Below are positions 1-7,623 of a DNA stretch of 11,315 bases, one piece after another. The stretch covers positions 1-11,315 of the forward strand of contig CAJXIS010000034.1 in NCBI GenBank assembly GCA_913054115.1. Reading direction: 5' to 3'. Every line of letters begins with the position of its first letter. Positions within the stretch are counted from its first letter, which is position 1. The notes under the pieces were generated by a model. It did no database searches. It had not been told where the DNA came from and was given only the letters and a program-made list of their open reading frames with translations. The translations under genes and the position numbers were made by a program. This stretch comes from an uncultured Acidimicrobiaceae bacterium. Lineage in GTDB: Bacteria > Actinomycetota > Acidimicrobiia > Acidimicrobiales > MedAcidi-G1.

Positions 1-1167
1 GTCGTGGTCAAGGTCGACGACCTGGGCCTGCAGGGAGAGCTGGGCTTCACGGCCCGGGCGCCCCGCTGGGCGGTCGCCTACAAGCTGCCGCCCGAGGAGC
101 GCACCACCACGCTGCTCGACATCGAGGTGTCGATCGGCCCCGGCGGCCAGGCCACCCCGTTCGCCCGGCTGGAGCCGGTGTTCGTGGGCGGCTCGACGGT
201 CGCCGCCGCCACCCTCCACAACGCCGACCAGGTGGCCGCCAAGGACGTGCGTCCCGGCGACACCGTCGTGGTCCGCAAGGCCGGCGACGTCATCCCCGAG
301 GTGCTGCGCCCGGTGCTGGCCGACCGACCCGACGACCGGCCGCCCTGGACCTTCCCCACCGAGTGCCCCGAGTGCGGCACGGCGCTGGTGCGGGGCGAGG
401 GCGAGGCCGCCACGTTCTGTCCCAACCACGCCTGCCCCCGGCAGGTGCGCGGCCGCATCGAGCACTTCGCCTCACGGGGCGCCATGGACATCGAGGGCTT
501 CGGCGAGCAGCGGGTCGACCTGTTCGTCACCGAGGGCCTGCTGGGCGACGTGGCCGACGTGTTCTCCCTCGACTTCGACCGCATCGCCGCCTTCGAGGGC
601 TTCGGCGAGGTCTCGGTCGCCAACCTGCGGGCGGCCGTCGACGAGGCCAGGGCGCAGCCGCTGGGCCGCCTGCTGTTCGGCCTGCGCATCCCCCACGTGG
701 GCGTCACGGTCGCCGAACTGGTCGCCGTGTCGTTCGGACACCTCGACCGCCTGCTCGACGCCACGGTCGAGGACCTCGAGGCCGTCGAGGGCCTGGGTCC
801 GATCATCGCCACCAGCGTCCACGGCTGGCTGCGCGAGGAACGCAACCGCGATCTGCTCGAACGGCTCCGGGCAGCCGGCGAGAACCTCGAGGCGGCCGAA
901 ACCGGCACCGACGAAGTGCCACAGGTGCTCGACGGCATGGCCTTCGTCGTGACCGGCACCCTCGACGGCATGGGCCGCGACGAGGCGAAGGCCGCCATCA
1001 CCGCCAGGGGCGGCAAGTCGCCCGGCAGCGTGTCGAACAAAACCACGGCGCTGGTCGCCGGAGAGAACGCCGGCTCGAAGCTCACCAAGGCCGAGGAACT
1101 CGGCATCCCGGTGCTCGACCTGAAAGCCTTCGAGCACCTCCTCGCAACCGGCGAGCTGCCCGCCTGA
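1..1167 (+). CDS. ligA: NAD-dependent DNA ligase LigA, C-terminal 388 residues (5' end outside window)
   Basis: Seals nicks in duplex DNA using NAD+, in replication and repair. The frame is open at the left edge, so the NAD-binding Ia domain and the adenylated lysine (motif I) lie upstream. Visible parts, in order: the end of the nucleotidyltransferase domain, with VVKVDDL and RWAVAYK (motif V lysine codon 82-84); the OB fold, including ATPFARLEPV and ATLHN; a four-cysteine zinc finger (Cys codons 364, 373, 418 and 433); a helix-hairpin-helix region (about 480-890) with GFGE and EGLGP turns; and a C-terminal BRCT domain (about 925-1150) with VVTGTL. One oddity is that the usual VGRTG-type OB motif reads SIGPGG (codons 130-147). 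The gene ends in TGA and converges on the next gene with an 18-bp gap. Family assignment is secure. Confidence 0.97.
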   Translation, partial: VVVKVDDLGLQGELGFTARAPRWAVAYKLPPEERTTTLLDIEVSIGPGGQATPFARLEPVFVGGSTVAAATLHNADQVAAKDVRPGDTVVVRKAGDVIPEVLRPVLADRPDDRPPWTFPTECPECGTALVRGEGEAATFCPNHACPRQVRGRIEHFASRGAMDIEGFGEQRVDLFVTEGLLGDVADVFSLDFDRIAAFEGFGEVSVANLRAAVDEARAQPLGRLLFGLRIPHVGVTVAELVAVSFGHLDRLLDATVEDLEAVEGLGPIIATSVHGWLREERNRDLLERLRAAGENLEAAETGTDEVPQVLDGMAFVVTGTLDGMGRDEAKAAITARGGKSPGSVSNKTTALVAGENAGSKLTKAEELGIPVLDLKAFEHLLATGELPA

Positions 1168-1183
1168 ATCCGCCGATCAGGCG
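1161..1183. terminator. Inverted repeat between convergent ligA and small membrane protein genes
   Basis: CGCCTGA (1161-1167, containing the ligA stop codon) is perfectly complementary to TCAGGCG (1177-1183), with a 9-nt loop. It lies exactly between two convergent genes, so it could act on both transcripts as a weak terminator or 3'-end stabiliser. No T-tract follows on either strand, so it is not a canonical intrinsic terminator. Confidence 0.3.
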
Positions 1184-1185
1184 CG

Positions 1186-1602
1186 TCAGCTGTCGACGCG
1201 GAAGCACCAGTCGATCGTGGCCGTGCGGTCCGGGGTGCGGGTCGGCCAGTAGCGCACGGTGGCGCACAGATCGCCGGGCGGCAGGCGCCGCATCGCCCGT
1301 CCCTCGCCCGGCCGGAAGATCACCGAGTTGAGCGCCGGCTCGAGCCGCTGCTGGTCGAGCGGGATGATCGTGCCGCCGATGTGGAGGATCTCGCCGGACC
1401 AGCCGGCCGACAGGATCGCCCCAACGTTGGACTGCGGCAGGACGGAATCGCCACGCGGCGGCAGCAGTTCGCGCACCGCCGGGTTCGAATCGACTGCGAC
1501 ATCGCCGCCGCTGCTACCGCCGGCCACCAGCACCGCAGCGGTCATCGCACCGGCCCCGAGGGCGAGCAGCACGCTGATGACGAGGGCGTTCCGGCGGTTC
1601 AC
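1186..1602 (-). CDS. Small membrane-anchored protein of unknown function (138 aa)
   Basis: I do not recognise a family. The N-terminus is NRRN followed by a hydrophobic segment (about residues 6-28), which looks like a signal anchor or single membrane helix. A Gly/Ser/Asp linker follows, then an extracytoplasmic part of about 100 residues with alternating polar/hydrophobic, probably beta-rich stretches (GWSGEILHIGG, VIFRPGEG). Two cysteines near the C-terminus (Cys113 and Cys133, in DLCATV and DWCF) could form a disulfide outside the membrane. The start is placed at GTG 1602-1600 because TAGCCT lies 7 nt upstream, the same spacing as the divergent kinase gene. An upstream in-frame GTG at 1623 adds seven residues (MLASLRQ) but would place this -10 box inside the gene. 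The gene is convergent with ligA and divergent from the kinase. Confidence 0.72.
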   Translation of the reverse strand: MNRRNALVISVLLALGAGAMTAAVLVAGGSSGGDVAVDSNPAVRELLPPRGDSVLPQSNVGAILSAGWSGEILHIGGTIIPLDQQRLEPALNSVIFRPGEGRAMRRLPPGDLCATVRYWPTRTPDRTATIDWCFRVDS

Positions 1603-1609
1603 CTGACGC

Positions 1610-1615
1610 AGGCTA
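1610..1615 (-). promoter_or_regulatory. -10 box (TAGCCT) for the small membrane protein, leaderless
   Basis: On the minus strand TAGCCT is followed by 7 nt and then GTG at 1602. This spacing puts the predicted transcription start at or next to the start codon. No -35 hexamer is recognisable about 17 bp upstream. The box mirrors the divergent kinase -10 box at 1640-1645, and the two are separated by only 24 bp. Confidence 0.6.
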
Positions 1616-1639
1616 GCGAGCACCCGCCGGGGCAGGGGC

Positions 1640-1645
1640 TAGCCT
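1640..1645 (+). promoter_or_regulatory. -10 box (TAGCCT) for the PASTA kinase, leaderless
   Basis: TAGCCT lies 7 nt before GTG 1653, matching the leaderless arrangement seen at several other genes here. There is no Shine-Dalgarno sequence before the GTG and no clear -35 element. Confidence 0.62.
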
Positions 1646-1652
1646 CGCCGCC

Positions 1653-3578
1653 GTGACCGTCGGATCCCCACCGGAATCCGGACAGGTGGGGCCGGAACCG
1701 GACCAGCCCCCTGCACGCGTACTCGGCGGGCGGTACGCCCTCGGCCGGGCGATCGGCACCGGCGCATCCGGCACCGTCTACGCAGCCGACGACCTCGACC
1801 TGGGCCGGCACGTCGCCGTCAAGGTCCTCCACGAGGCCCTGGCCGGCGACCCGGTGTTCGTCGAGAAGCTCGCCGAGGAGGCCCGCATCGCCGCCGGCCT
1901 CCAGCACCCCAACATCATCACCGTCTACGACTGGGGGGTCGACGGCTCGGCCTACCTCGTCACCGAGTACCTCGCCGGCGGCAGCCTTCGCAGCATCCTC
2001 GACAGCGGCCGGATCCTGTCGCACTCGCAGGCCCTCGTCGTCGGCCTCGACGTGTGCCGGGCGCTCGACCATGCCCACCAGATGGGCGTCGTCCACCGCG
2101 ACCTCAAGCCCGCCAACCTGCTGTTCAGCCAGGACGGCCACCTCAAGGTCTCCGACTTCGGCCTGGCGAGTGCGCTGGCCGAGACCTCACGCACCGACAT
2201 CTTCGTGGAGGGCATCGTCGGGACCGCCCGCTTCGCCTCGCCCGAACAGGCCAAGGGCCAGCCGCTGGACGGACGCTCCGACGTCTACGCCCTGGCGCTC
2301 GTGCTGGTCGAGTCGGTGACCGGACATCTGCCGTTCGTCGAGGACACGCTGGTCGGCACGCTGCGGGCCCGTCGCCGCCGGGACGTGCCCGTGCCCGCGT
2401 CGATGGGACCGCTCGGCCCCGCCGTGGTCCAGGCCGGAGTGGCCGACCCGAACCACCGACCCACCGCCGCCGAGTTCGGACGGCTGCTCCTCGACGCATC
2501 CCCCGGGCTGTCGCGCCCCGAGCCGCTCCCGCTGGTCGGCCCCGGAGAGATCGGTGCCGCCCCGTTGTCGGGCGAGGTCCCGGTCGTCCCCAAGACGAAG
2601 GCACCCACGGAACCCAGGCCGGAGAAGGTCGTCGGCCCGAACCGGCGTGCCCCGTGGGCGCTGGTGGCTGCCCTGATGGCCGTCGGCGCGATTCTGGGCG
2701 GCGCCGCACTCTGGCAGGAGAGCCAGGAGACGACCGCCCGGGTGCCGCTCCTCGTTGGCGCCGACGAGGGCGACGCCGCCGTCAGGATCGTGGAGGCCGG
2801 CTGGCTGGTCGAGCCCCGCTACGAACGCCGGGACGGCACCCGGGAGGGCCAGGTGCTCGCCACCGATCCCGCCTTCGGCGCCGAACTCGAGGAAGGCGGC
2901 ACCGTCGTGCTCGTGGTCTCGCTCGGCTCCACCCGGGTCGCCGTGCCGACCGGCCTCGTCGGGCTGAGCCTCCCGGAGGCCACCCGCCTGCTCGAAGCCG
3001 CCGACCTGACCGCCGGCACGGTCGCCGAGGTCCACGACGACGAGGTCGATGTGGGGATCGTGCTCCAGGTCGCCGCCGTCGCCGCCGAAATGCCGCGGGG
3101 TACCGGTGTCGATCTGATCGTCTCCGCCGGTGCTGCACCACGGATCGTGCCGGTCGGCCTCGTCGAAGGCGCTGCCGACGAGGCCGTGTCCGCCCTGACC
3201 GCCCTCGGCCTCGAGCCGACGCTCGTGGAGGCGCACGACGAGTTCATCGAGGCAGGCGCCGTCGTGTCCCTCGACCCGGCGCCCGACGAGGAGGTGCCGT
3301 TCGGGTCGAGCATCGAGGTCACCGTGTCGATCGGCCCGATGCCGCGCCCGGTCCCCGATGTCGTGGGCCGGGAACTGGCCGCAGCCGAGGCCCGCCTGGC
3401 CGCCGCCGGCTTCCGCGTCATCGAGGTGGAGGGCCTTGCAGACGACCGGGAGGGCGGCACGATCGCCGCCCAGACGCCGGCTGCGGGTGAGGATGCCTCA
3501 CCGGCGGAACGGGTGGTCCTGGTACTCGAAGGTGCCGAACCGCAGGAGGAACAGGAGACCTCGGCCGACACGGAGTGA
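1653..3578 (+). CDS. Membrane Ser/Thr protein kinase with four PASTA repeats (641 aa)
   Basis: A PknB-type sensor kinase: a cytoplasmic kinase phosphorylates Ser/Thr targets, and extracytoplasmic PASTA repeats are known in this family to sense peptidoglycan fragments or lipid II. Kinase domain is about residues 26-280: glycine loop GTGASG (35-40), VAVK lysine 57, HRD 148-150 with LKPAN, DFG 168-170, SPEQ in place of APE (196-199), and Asp210. All catalytic residues are present. A Pro-rich juxtamembrane linker (about 285-332) precedes one membrane helix (about 334-353). Four PASTA units follow at about 363-425, 430-492, 499-560 and 567-627, each opening with a VP-type motif (the third as VPVGLV). 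The tail is acidic. GTG start is supported by TAGCCT 7 nt upstream. No phosphatase, FHA or penicillin-binding protein gene is adjacent, unlike classical pknB clusters, so the pknB symbol is withheld. Confidence 0.95.
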   Translation: MTVGSPPESGQVGPEPDQPPARVLGGRYALGRAIGTGASGTVYAADDLDLGRHVAVKVLHEALAGDPVFVEKLAEEARIAAGLQHPNIITVYDWGVDGSAYLVTEYLAGGSLRSILDSGRILSHSQALVVGLDVCRALDHAHQMGVVHRDLKPANLLFSQDGHLKVSDFGLASALAETSRTDIFVEGIVGTARFASPEQAKGQPLDGRSDVYALALVLVESVTGHLPFVEDTLVGTLRARRRRDVPVPASMGPLGPAVVQAGVADPNHRPTAAEFGRLLLDASPGLSRPEPLPLVGPGEIGAAPLSGEVPVVPKTKAPTEPRPEKVVGPNRRAPWALVAALMAVGAILGGAALWQESQETTARVPLLVGADEGDAAVRIVEAGWLVEPRYERRDGTREGQVLATDPAFGAELEEGGTVVLVVSLGSTRVAVPTGLVGLSLPEATRLLEAADLTAGTVAEVHDDEVDVGIVLQVAAVAAEMPRGTGVDLIVSAGAAPRIVPVGLVEGAADEAVSALTALGLEPTLVEAHDEFIEAGAVVSLDPAPDEEVPFGSSIEVTVSIGPMPRPVPDVVGRELAAAEARLAAAGFRVIEVEGLADDREGGTIAAQTPAAGEDASPAERVVLVLEGAEPQEEQETSADTE

Positions 3579-3595
3579 GCGTTCCCGCCCGGCCC

Positions 3596-3601
3596 TACCC
3601 T
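3596..3601 (+). promoter_or_regulatory. -10 box (TACCCT) for gatC, leaderless
   Basis: TACCCT is followed by 7 nt and then GTG 3609, in the 30-bp gap after the kinase stop codon. This suggests gatCAB has its own promoter rather than depending only on read-through from the kinase gene. No -35 element or Shine-Dalgarno sequence is evident. Confidence 0.6.
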
Positions 3602-3608
3602 TCGTGCC

Positions 3609-3938
3609 GTGACCACGACCCCGCGCCTCACCCGTGACGACGTCGCCCACGTGGCGGACCTCGCACGCCTGACGCTGACCGACGACGAACTCGACGCCTT
3701 CACCGGCCAGTTGGCCGACGTCCTCGACCACGCAGCCGACCTCGAGGCACTCGACCTCGACGACGTGCCGCCGATGGCCAACCCCCTGCCCCTGGTCAAC
3801 GTCCTGCGCCCCGACGTCCCCGTGCCGGCTGGAGATGCCGAAGGGGCCGCCGACTTCCACGCCGAGGTCCTCGCCGCCGCCCCCTCGGTCGAGGACGAGC
3901 GGTTCCGGGTCCCACCGGTCCTCGGGGAGTCGCCGTGA
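3609..3938 (+). CDS. gatC: Asp/Glu-tRNA(Asn/Gln) amidotransferase subunit C (109 aa)
   Basis: The small subunit of GatCAB. It wraps around GatA and GatB and stabilises the complex. The N-terminal part shows the family pattern: LTRDDVAHVADLARLTLTDDE, then a helix with LADVLDHAADLEALD, then the DDVPPMANPLPL segment that precedes the extended C-terminal portion. Length matches the usual size of about 95-110 residues. The GTG start has a leaderless -10 box 7 nt upstream. The stop TGA overlaps the gatA start (GTGA, 3935-3938), so gatA is probably translationally coupled. Confidence 0.95.
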   Translation: MTTTPRLTRDDVAHVADLARLTLTDDELDAFTGQLADVLDHAADLEALDLDDVPPMANPLPLVNVLRPDVPVPAGDAEGAADFHAEVLAAAPSVEDERFRVPPVLGESP

Positions 3939-5377
3939 GCGCCCGGGCGATCGCCACCGCCGTCCGGGCCGGCGAACGCAGCGCCCGCTCCGTCGTCGAG
4001 GAGCACCTGGCCGCCATCGACAGCGGCGAAGGCGAGATCCACGCCTTCAACCTGGTGCTGGCCGACGAGGCCCTCGTCAGGGCCGACGACCTCGACCGCC
4101 GCATCGCGAACGGCGAGGACCCCGGCCCCCTGGCCGGCGTGCCGGTCGCCCTCAAGGACAACCTCTGCACCCGCGGCATCGACACAACCTGCGGCTCGAG
4201 GATCCTCGAGGGCTGGCGCCCGCCCTACGACGCCACCGTCGTCGAACGCCTCGCCGCCGCCGGCGCCGTCGCCATCGGCAAGACCAACCTCGACGAGTTC
4301 GCCATGGGCAGCTCGACCGAGAACTCCGCCTTCGGTCCCACCCGCAACCCGCTCGACACCAGCCGGGTGCCCGGCGGTTCCTCCGGTGGTTCGGCGGCCG
4401 CCGTGGCCGCAGGCTTCGCCCCGCTTGCACTCGGCAGCGACACCGGCGGCTCGATCCGCCAACCGGCCGCCCTCTGCGGCACGGTCGGCGTCAAGCCCAC
4501 CTACGGCCGGGTCTCCCGCTACGGGCTCGTGGCCTTCGGTTCGAGCCTCGACCAGATCGGCCCGTTCGCCGCAACCGTCGAGGACGCGGCGCTGCTGCTC
4601 GAGGTCATCGGCGGCCATGACCCCCTCGACTCGACCTCGATCCCCGAGGCGTCACCCGACCTGCTCGCCGTCCTCGGACGAGGCGTCGAGGGACTGCGCA
4701 TCGGCATCATCTCGGAACTGATGGGCGGACCGGACCGGGCGGCGAGCGTCGAGGGCATCGCCGACGACGTCCGGGCCCGGGTCGAACAGGCCGCCGAGGC
4801 GCTGGCCGCCGCCGGCGCCACCGTCGAGCACGCCTCCGTGCCCTCGACGATCTACGGCCTGTCCGCCTACTACCTGATCGCCCCGGCCGAGGCCTCGTCG
4901 AACCTGGCCCGCTTCGACGGCGTCCGATTCGGCCTACGGGTCGATGCCGACACCGCCCCCGAGATGAACACCGCCACCCGCACCGCCGGCTTCGGCGACG
5001 AGGTGAAGCGCCGCATCATGCTCGGCACCTATGCCCTGTCGGCCGGCTACTACGACGCCTACTACGGCAAGTCCCAGAAGGTCCGCACCCTGATCCAGCG
5101 GGACTTCGCAAGGGCCTACGAGTCGTTCGACCTGCTGCTGTCGCCGACCGCCCCGACCACGGCGTTCCCCCTCGGCGACAAGACCGGCGACCCGATGCTG
5201 ATGTACCTCAACGACGTCTGCACGATCCCGTCGAACCTGGCGGGCCATCCGTCCATGTCGGTCCCGTTCGGGTCGGGCGACGACGGCATGCCCGTCGGCG
5301 TGCAGATCCTGGCGCCCGCCCTCGCCGAGGCCACCATGTTCCGGGCAGCGGCCGTGCTGGAAGGGTCGGCGCCATGA
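3935..5377 (+). CDS. gatA: Asp/Glu-tRNA(Asn/Gln) amidotransferase subunit A (480 aa)
   Basis: The glutaminase subunit of GatCAB. It hydrolyses glutamine and channels ammonia to GatB for transamidation of misacylated Glu-tRNA(Gln) or Asp-tRNA(Asn). It belongs to the amidase signature family with the Ser-cisSer-Lys triad: Lys74 in VALKDN, Ser149 in PGGSSGGS and Ser173 in GSDTGGSIRQPA. The 75- and 24-residue spacings fit characterised GatA proteins. Other family segments are KPTYGRVSRYGLVAF, SLDQIGPF and the C-terminal PSNLAGHPSMSVP. Full length. Start GTG 3935 overlaps the gatC stop, and the stop overlaps the gatB start (ATGA, 5374-5377), so the three subunits form one coupled unit. Confidence 0.98.
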   Translation: MSARAIATAVRAGERSARSVVEEHLAAIDSGEGEIHAFNLVLADEALVRADDLDRRIANGEDPGPLAGVPVALKDNLCTRGIDTTCGSRILEGWRPPYDATVVERLAAAGAVAIGKTNLDEFAMGSSTENSAFGPTRNPLDTSRVPGGSSGGSAAAVAAGFAPLALGSDTGGSIRQPAALCGTVGVKPTYGRVSRYGLVAFGSSLDQIGPFAATVEDAALLLEVIGGHDPLDSTSIPEASPDLLAVLGRGVEGLRIGIISELMGGPDRAASVEGIADDVRARVEQAAEALAAAGATVEHASVPSTIYGLSAYYLIAPAEASSNLARFDGVRFGLRVDADTAPEMNTATRTAGFGDEVKRRIMLGTYALSAGYYDAYYGKSQKVRTLIQRDFARAYESFDLLLSPTAPTTAFPLGDKTGDPMLMYLNDVCTIPSNLAGHPSMSVPFGSGDDGMPVGVQILAPALAEATMFRAAAVLEGSAP

Positions 5378-6819
5378 GCAACCAGGCCCTGATCCCGGGC
5401 TGGGAGGTCGTGATCGGCCTCGAGGTCCACGCCGAGCTGGCGACCGTCACGAAGATGTTCTCGTCGGCGCTGAACCAGTTCGGCGGCAAGCCCAACACCA
5501 ATATCGACCCCGTCTCGCTGGGCCTGCCCGGCTCGCTGCCGGTGCTCAACGAAAAAGCCGTCGAGCTGGCCATCCGGGTCGGCCTCGCCCTCGACTGCGT
5601 GATCCAGCGGTCGGTGTTCGCCCGCAAGAACTACTTCTACCCGGACATGCCGAAGGACTTCCAGATCTCGCAGTACGACCTCCCGATCAACGGCGAGGGC
5701 AGCCTCGAACTGCCCGACGGGCGCCGCATCGGCATCGAACGGGCACACCTCGAGGAGGACACCGGCAAGTCCACCCACGTGGGCGGCGGCGGACGCATCC
5801 ACGAGGCCGGCCACTCCCTCATCGACTACAACCGGGCCGGCGTGCCGCTCATCGAGATCGTCAGTGCCCCCGACATGCGCGGCGCCGAGGAAGCACGGGC
5901 GTACGTGTCCGAGCTGCGGGCCATCCTCGTCGCCATCGGTGCCTCCGACGGGAAGATGGAGGAGGGGTCGATGCGGGTCGACTGCAACGTCTCGGTGCGC
6001 CGCGATGGCACCACCGAGCTCGGCACCCGCTGCGAGGTCAAGAACATCAACTCGCTGCGGTCCATGGGCCGGGCCATCGAGTACGAGGCCCGCCGACAGG
6101 TGGACCTCATCGAATCGGGTGAACGGGTCGAGCAGCAGACCCGCCACTGGAACGAGGACGACGGACGCACCCACAAGTTGCGCTCGAAAGAAGAGGCCTA
6201 CGACTACCGCTATTTCCCCGAGCCCGACCTCGTGCCCGTCGAGCCCTCCGACGAGTGGATCGCCGAGATCCGCGCCGCCCTGCCGATGCTGCCCCGCGAG
6301 CGCCGCCGACGCCTCGCCGATGCCGCCGGCGTCGAGCCGTCGGCCACCGCCCTCACCGTCGAGCGGGGCATGGACGACCTGGCGGTTGACACGATCGCCG
6401 CCGGGGCCGATGCTGCGCGGGTGCTGGTCCACGTCGAGAACAACCTCGCCGACGGTGTCGGTGAGTTGACCGCCGCCTCGTTCGCAGCGCTCGTGGCCAT
6501 GGAGACCGGCGGCGACCTCACCGCCACCCAGGCCAAGACCGTGCTCGCCGACCTCGCCGCCTCCGGCGGCGACCCCGCCGCACACGCCGCCGACCACGGC
6601 TTCGAGGCCATGGACACCTCCGAGCTCGAGGCACTGGTCGACCGGCTCATCGCCGAACACCCCGAGGTCTGGGCCGGGTTCGTGGGCGGCGACGACAAGG
6701 AACGCAGGAAGAAGGCCGGCTTCTTCGTCGGGCAGGTCATGCGGGCCACCCAGGGCAACGCCGATGGCCGCATCGTCAACGAACTGCTGGCCCGACGCGC
6801 CACGGAACAGGGAGCCTGA
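5374..6819 (+). CDS. gatB: Asp/Glu-tRNA(Asn/Gln) amidotransferase subunit B (481 aa)
   Basis: The tRNA-binding kinase/transamidase subunit of GatCAB. It activates the side-chain carboxylate of misacylated tRNA with ATP and amidates it. Family hallmarks: WEVVIGLEVHAEL at residues 10-22 (metal-ligand His19), RKNYFYPDMPKDFQISQYD at about 84-102, HLEEDTGKSTH at 125-135, LIEIVSAPD at 159-167, KMEEGSMRVDCN, and DYRYFPEPDLVP. The C-terminal YqeY-like tail domain (about 335-478) ends with GFFVGQVMRATQG and the NELL segment that contacts tRNA in this family. Its presence implies that Gln-tRNA and/or Asn-tRNA are made indirectly in this organism. Full length and translationally coupled to gatA. Confidence 0.98.
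   Translation: MSNQALIPGWEVVIGLEVHAELATVTKMFSSALNQFGGKPNTNIDPVSLGLPGSLPVLNEKAVELAIRVGLALDCVIQRSVFARKNYFYPDMPKDFQISQYDLPINGEGSLELPDGRRIGIERAHLEEDTGKSTHVGGGGRIHEAGHSLIDYNRAGVPLIEIVSAPDMRGAEEARAYVSELRAILVAIGASDGKMEEGSMRVDCNVSVRRDGTTELGTRCEVKNINSLRSMGRAIEYEARRQVDLIESGERVEQQTRHWNEDDGRTHKLRSKEEAYDYRYFPEPDLVPVEPSDEWIAEIRAALPMLPRERRRRLADAAGVEPSATALTVERGMDDLAVDTIAAGADAARVLVHVENNLADGVGELTAASFAALVAMETGGDLTATQAKTVLADLAASGGDPAAHAADHGFEAMDTSELEALVDRLIAEHPEVWAGFVGGDDKERRKKAGFFVGQVMRATQGNADGRIVNELLARRATEQGA
6809..6814 (+). promoter_or_regulatory. Ribosome binding site for the aldolase-like gene
   Basis: CAGGGAG-type purine run ends at 6814, 7 nt before ATG 6822, and lies inside the last codons of gatB. It supports the ATG start and translation from the gat transcript. 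Confidence 0.6.
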
Positions 6820-6821
6820 CC

Positions 6822-7604
6822 ATGGCACTCGAACTCGACCGGTACCCGGACATCGGCTACGAGGTCGACCTGCCGGTGTCCGCCGACCCCGACGAGTTGC
6901 GGCTGCTGCGCAAGTGGGAGGTCGCCATCGGCTACCGCATCTTCTCGGCGATGCGCTGGGGCCAGTTGGGCGAGGGCCACATCACCGCCCGCGACCCCGA
7001 GCGGCTCGACCACTTCTGGGTGCTCGCCCACGGCATCCCGTTCTGGGCGGCCACGATCGACAACCTCTCGCTGGTCGGCCCCGACGGCTCGGTCGTCGAA
7101 GGCGCCACGACCGGCGGCATCAACTACGCCGCCCACAACATCCACTGGCCGATCCTCGACGCCCGCCCCGACCTGGTCTCGGCGGCGCACACCCACACGC
7201 CGTTCGGCACGCCGTGGTCGGCCAACGTGGCGCCGTTCCAGGCGATCTCCCAGGAATCGTGCGTGTTCGTCTACGACCAGTCGATCTACCGGGGCGACGA
7301 CCTCGAGGTCGCCACCATCGGCGGCGGCCACGCCATCGCCGAGGCCATGGGCGCCACCCGGCTGTGCATCCTGCGCAACCACGGGCTCCTGACCGGCGGT
7401 GCATCGCCCGGCGAGGCCGTCGGGCTTTTCGTCATGGCCGAACGGGTCGCCGAGGTGCACGTCAAGGCCGCCGACCCGCAACCCATCACGGACGACGCCG
7501 CCAAGGCCGTCGCCACGACCCTTGGCTGCGACACCATCGGCTGGCGGGTCTTCCAGTGGCTGGACCGCGACCTCGTCCCCGACCCCTCGGTGGTCCTGGG
7601 CTAG
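6822..7604 (+). CDS. Class II aldolase/adducin-family protein (260 aa)
   Basis: Zn-dependent aldolase/decarboxylase fold; the specific substrate cannot be read from the sequence. Metal-binding histidines are conserved: His123 and His125 in AAHTHTPFG, and His187 in ILRNHGLL. GEGHITARDPE (about 50-60) is the GHIS-type loop near the N-terminus. Where sugar-phosphate aldolases carry a catalytic Glu, this protein reads GGINYAAHNIH, which resembles the adducin/NovR-like branch and not fuculose- or ribulose-phosphate enzymes. QESCVFVYDQ also fits that branch. The gene begins 2 bp after gatB with a good Shine-Dalgarno site, so it probably shares the gat transcript. It ends 19 bp before the convergent MATE gene. 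Family is confident; biochemical role is unknown. Confidence 0.9.
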   Translation: MALELDRYPDIGYEVDLPVSADPDELRLLRKWEVAIGYRIFSAMRWGQLGEGHITARDPERLDHFWVLAHGIPFWAATIDNLSLVGPDGSVVEGATTGGINYAAHNIHWPILDARPDLVSAAHTHTPFGTPWSANVAPFQAISQESCVFVYDQSIYRGDDLEVATIGGGHAIAEAMGATRLCILRNHGLLTGGASPGEAVGLFVMAERVAEVHVKAADPQPITDDAAKAVATTLGCDTIGWRVFQWLDRDLVPDPSVVLG

Positions 7605-7623
7605 CGCCGCCGCTCCCACCCGC

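Noticed and set aside
1600..1623. GTG at 1623 as start of the small membrane protein
   Set aside because: The TAGCCT box at 1610-1615 would fall inside the gene. The GTG at 1602 has the same -10 spacing as the other genes and gives a typical NRRN plus membrane-helix N-terminus.
2819..4618. Long open minus-strand frame of about 600 codons across the kinase and gatC/gatA
   Set aside because: It is antisense to well-supported genes, low in complexity (Ser/Arg/Ala-rich), and matches no family. Such frames are expected at this GC content because stop codons are rare.
5116..6828. Long open minus-strand frame of about 570 codons antisense to gatA/gatB
   Set aside because: GC-driven shadow frame rich in Gly, Val, Asp and His. 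The plus strand encodes unmistakable GatB.
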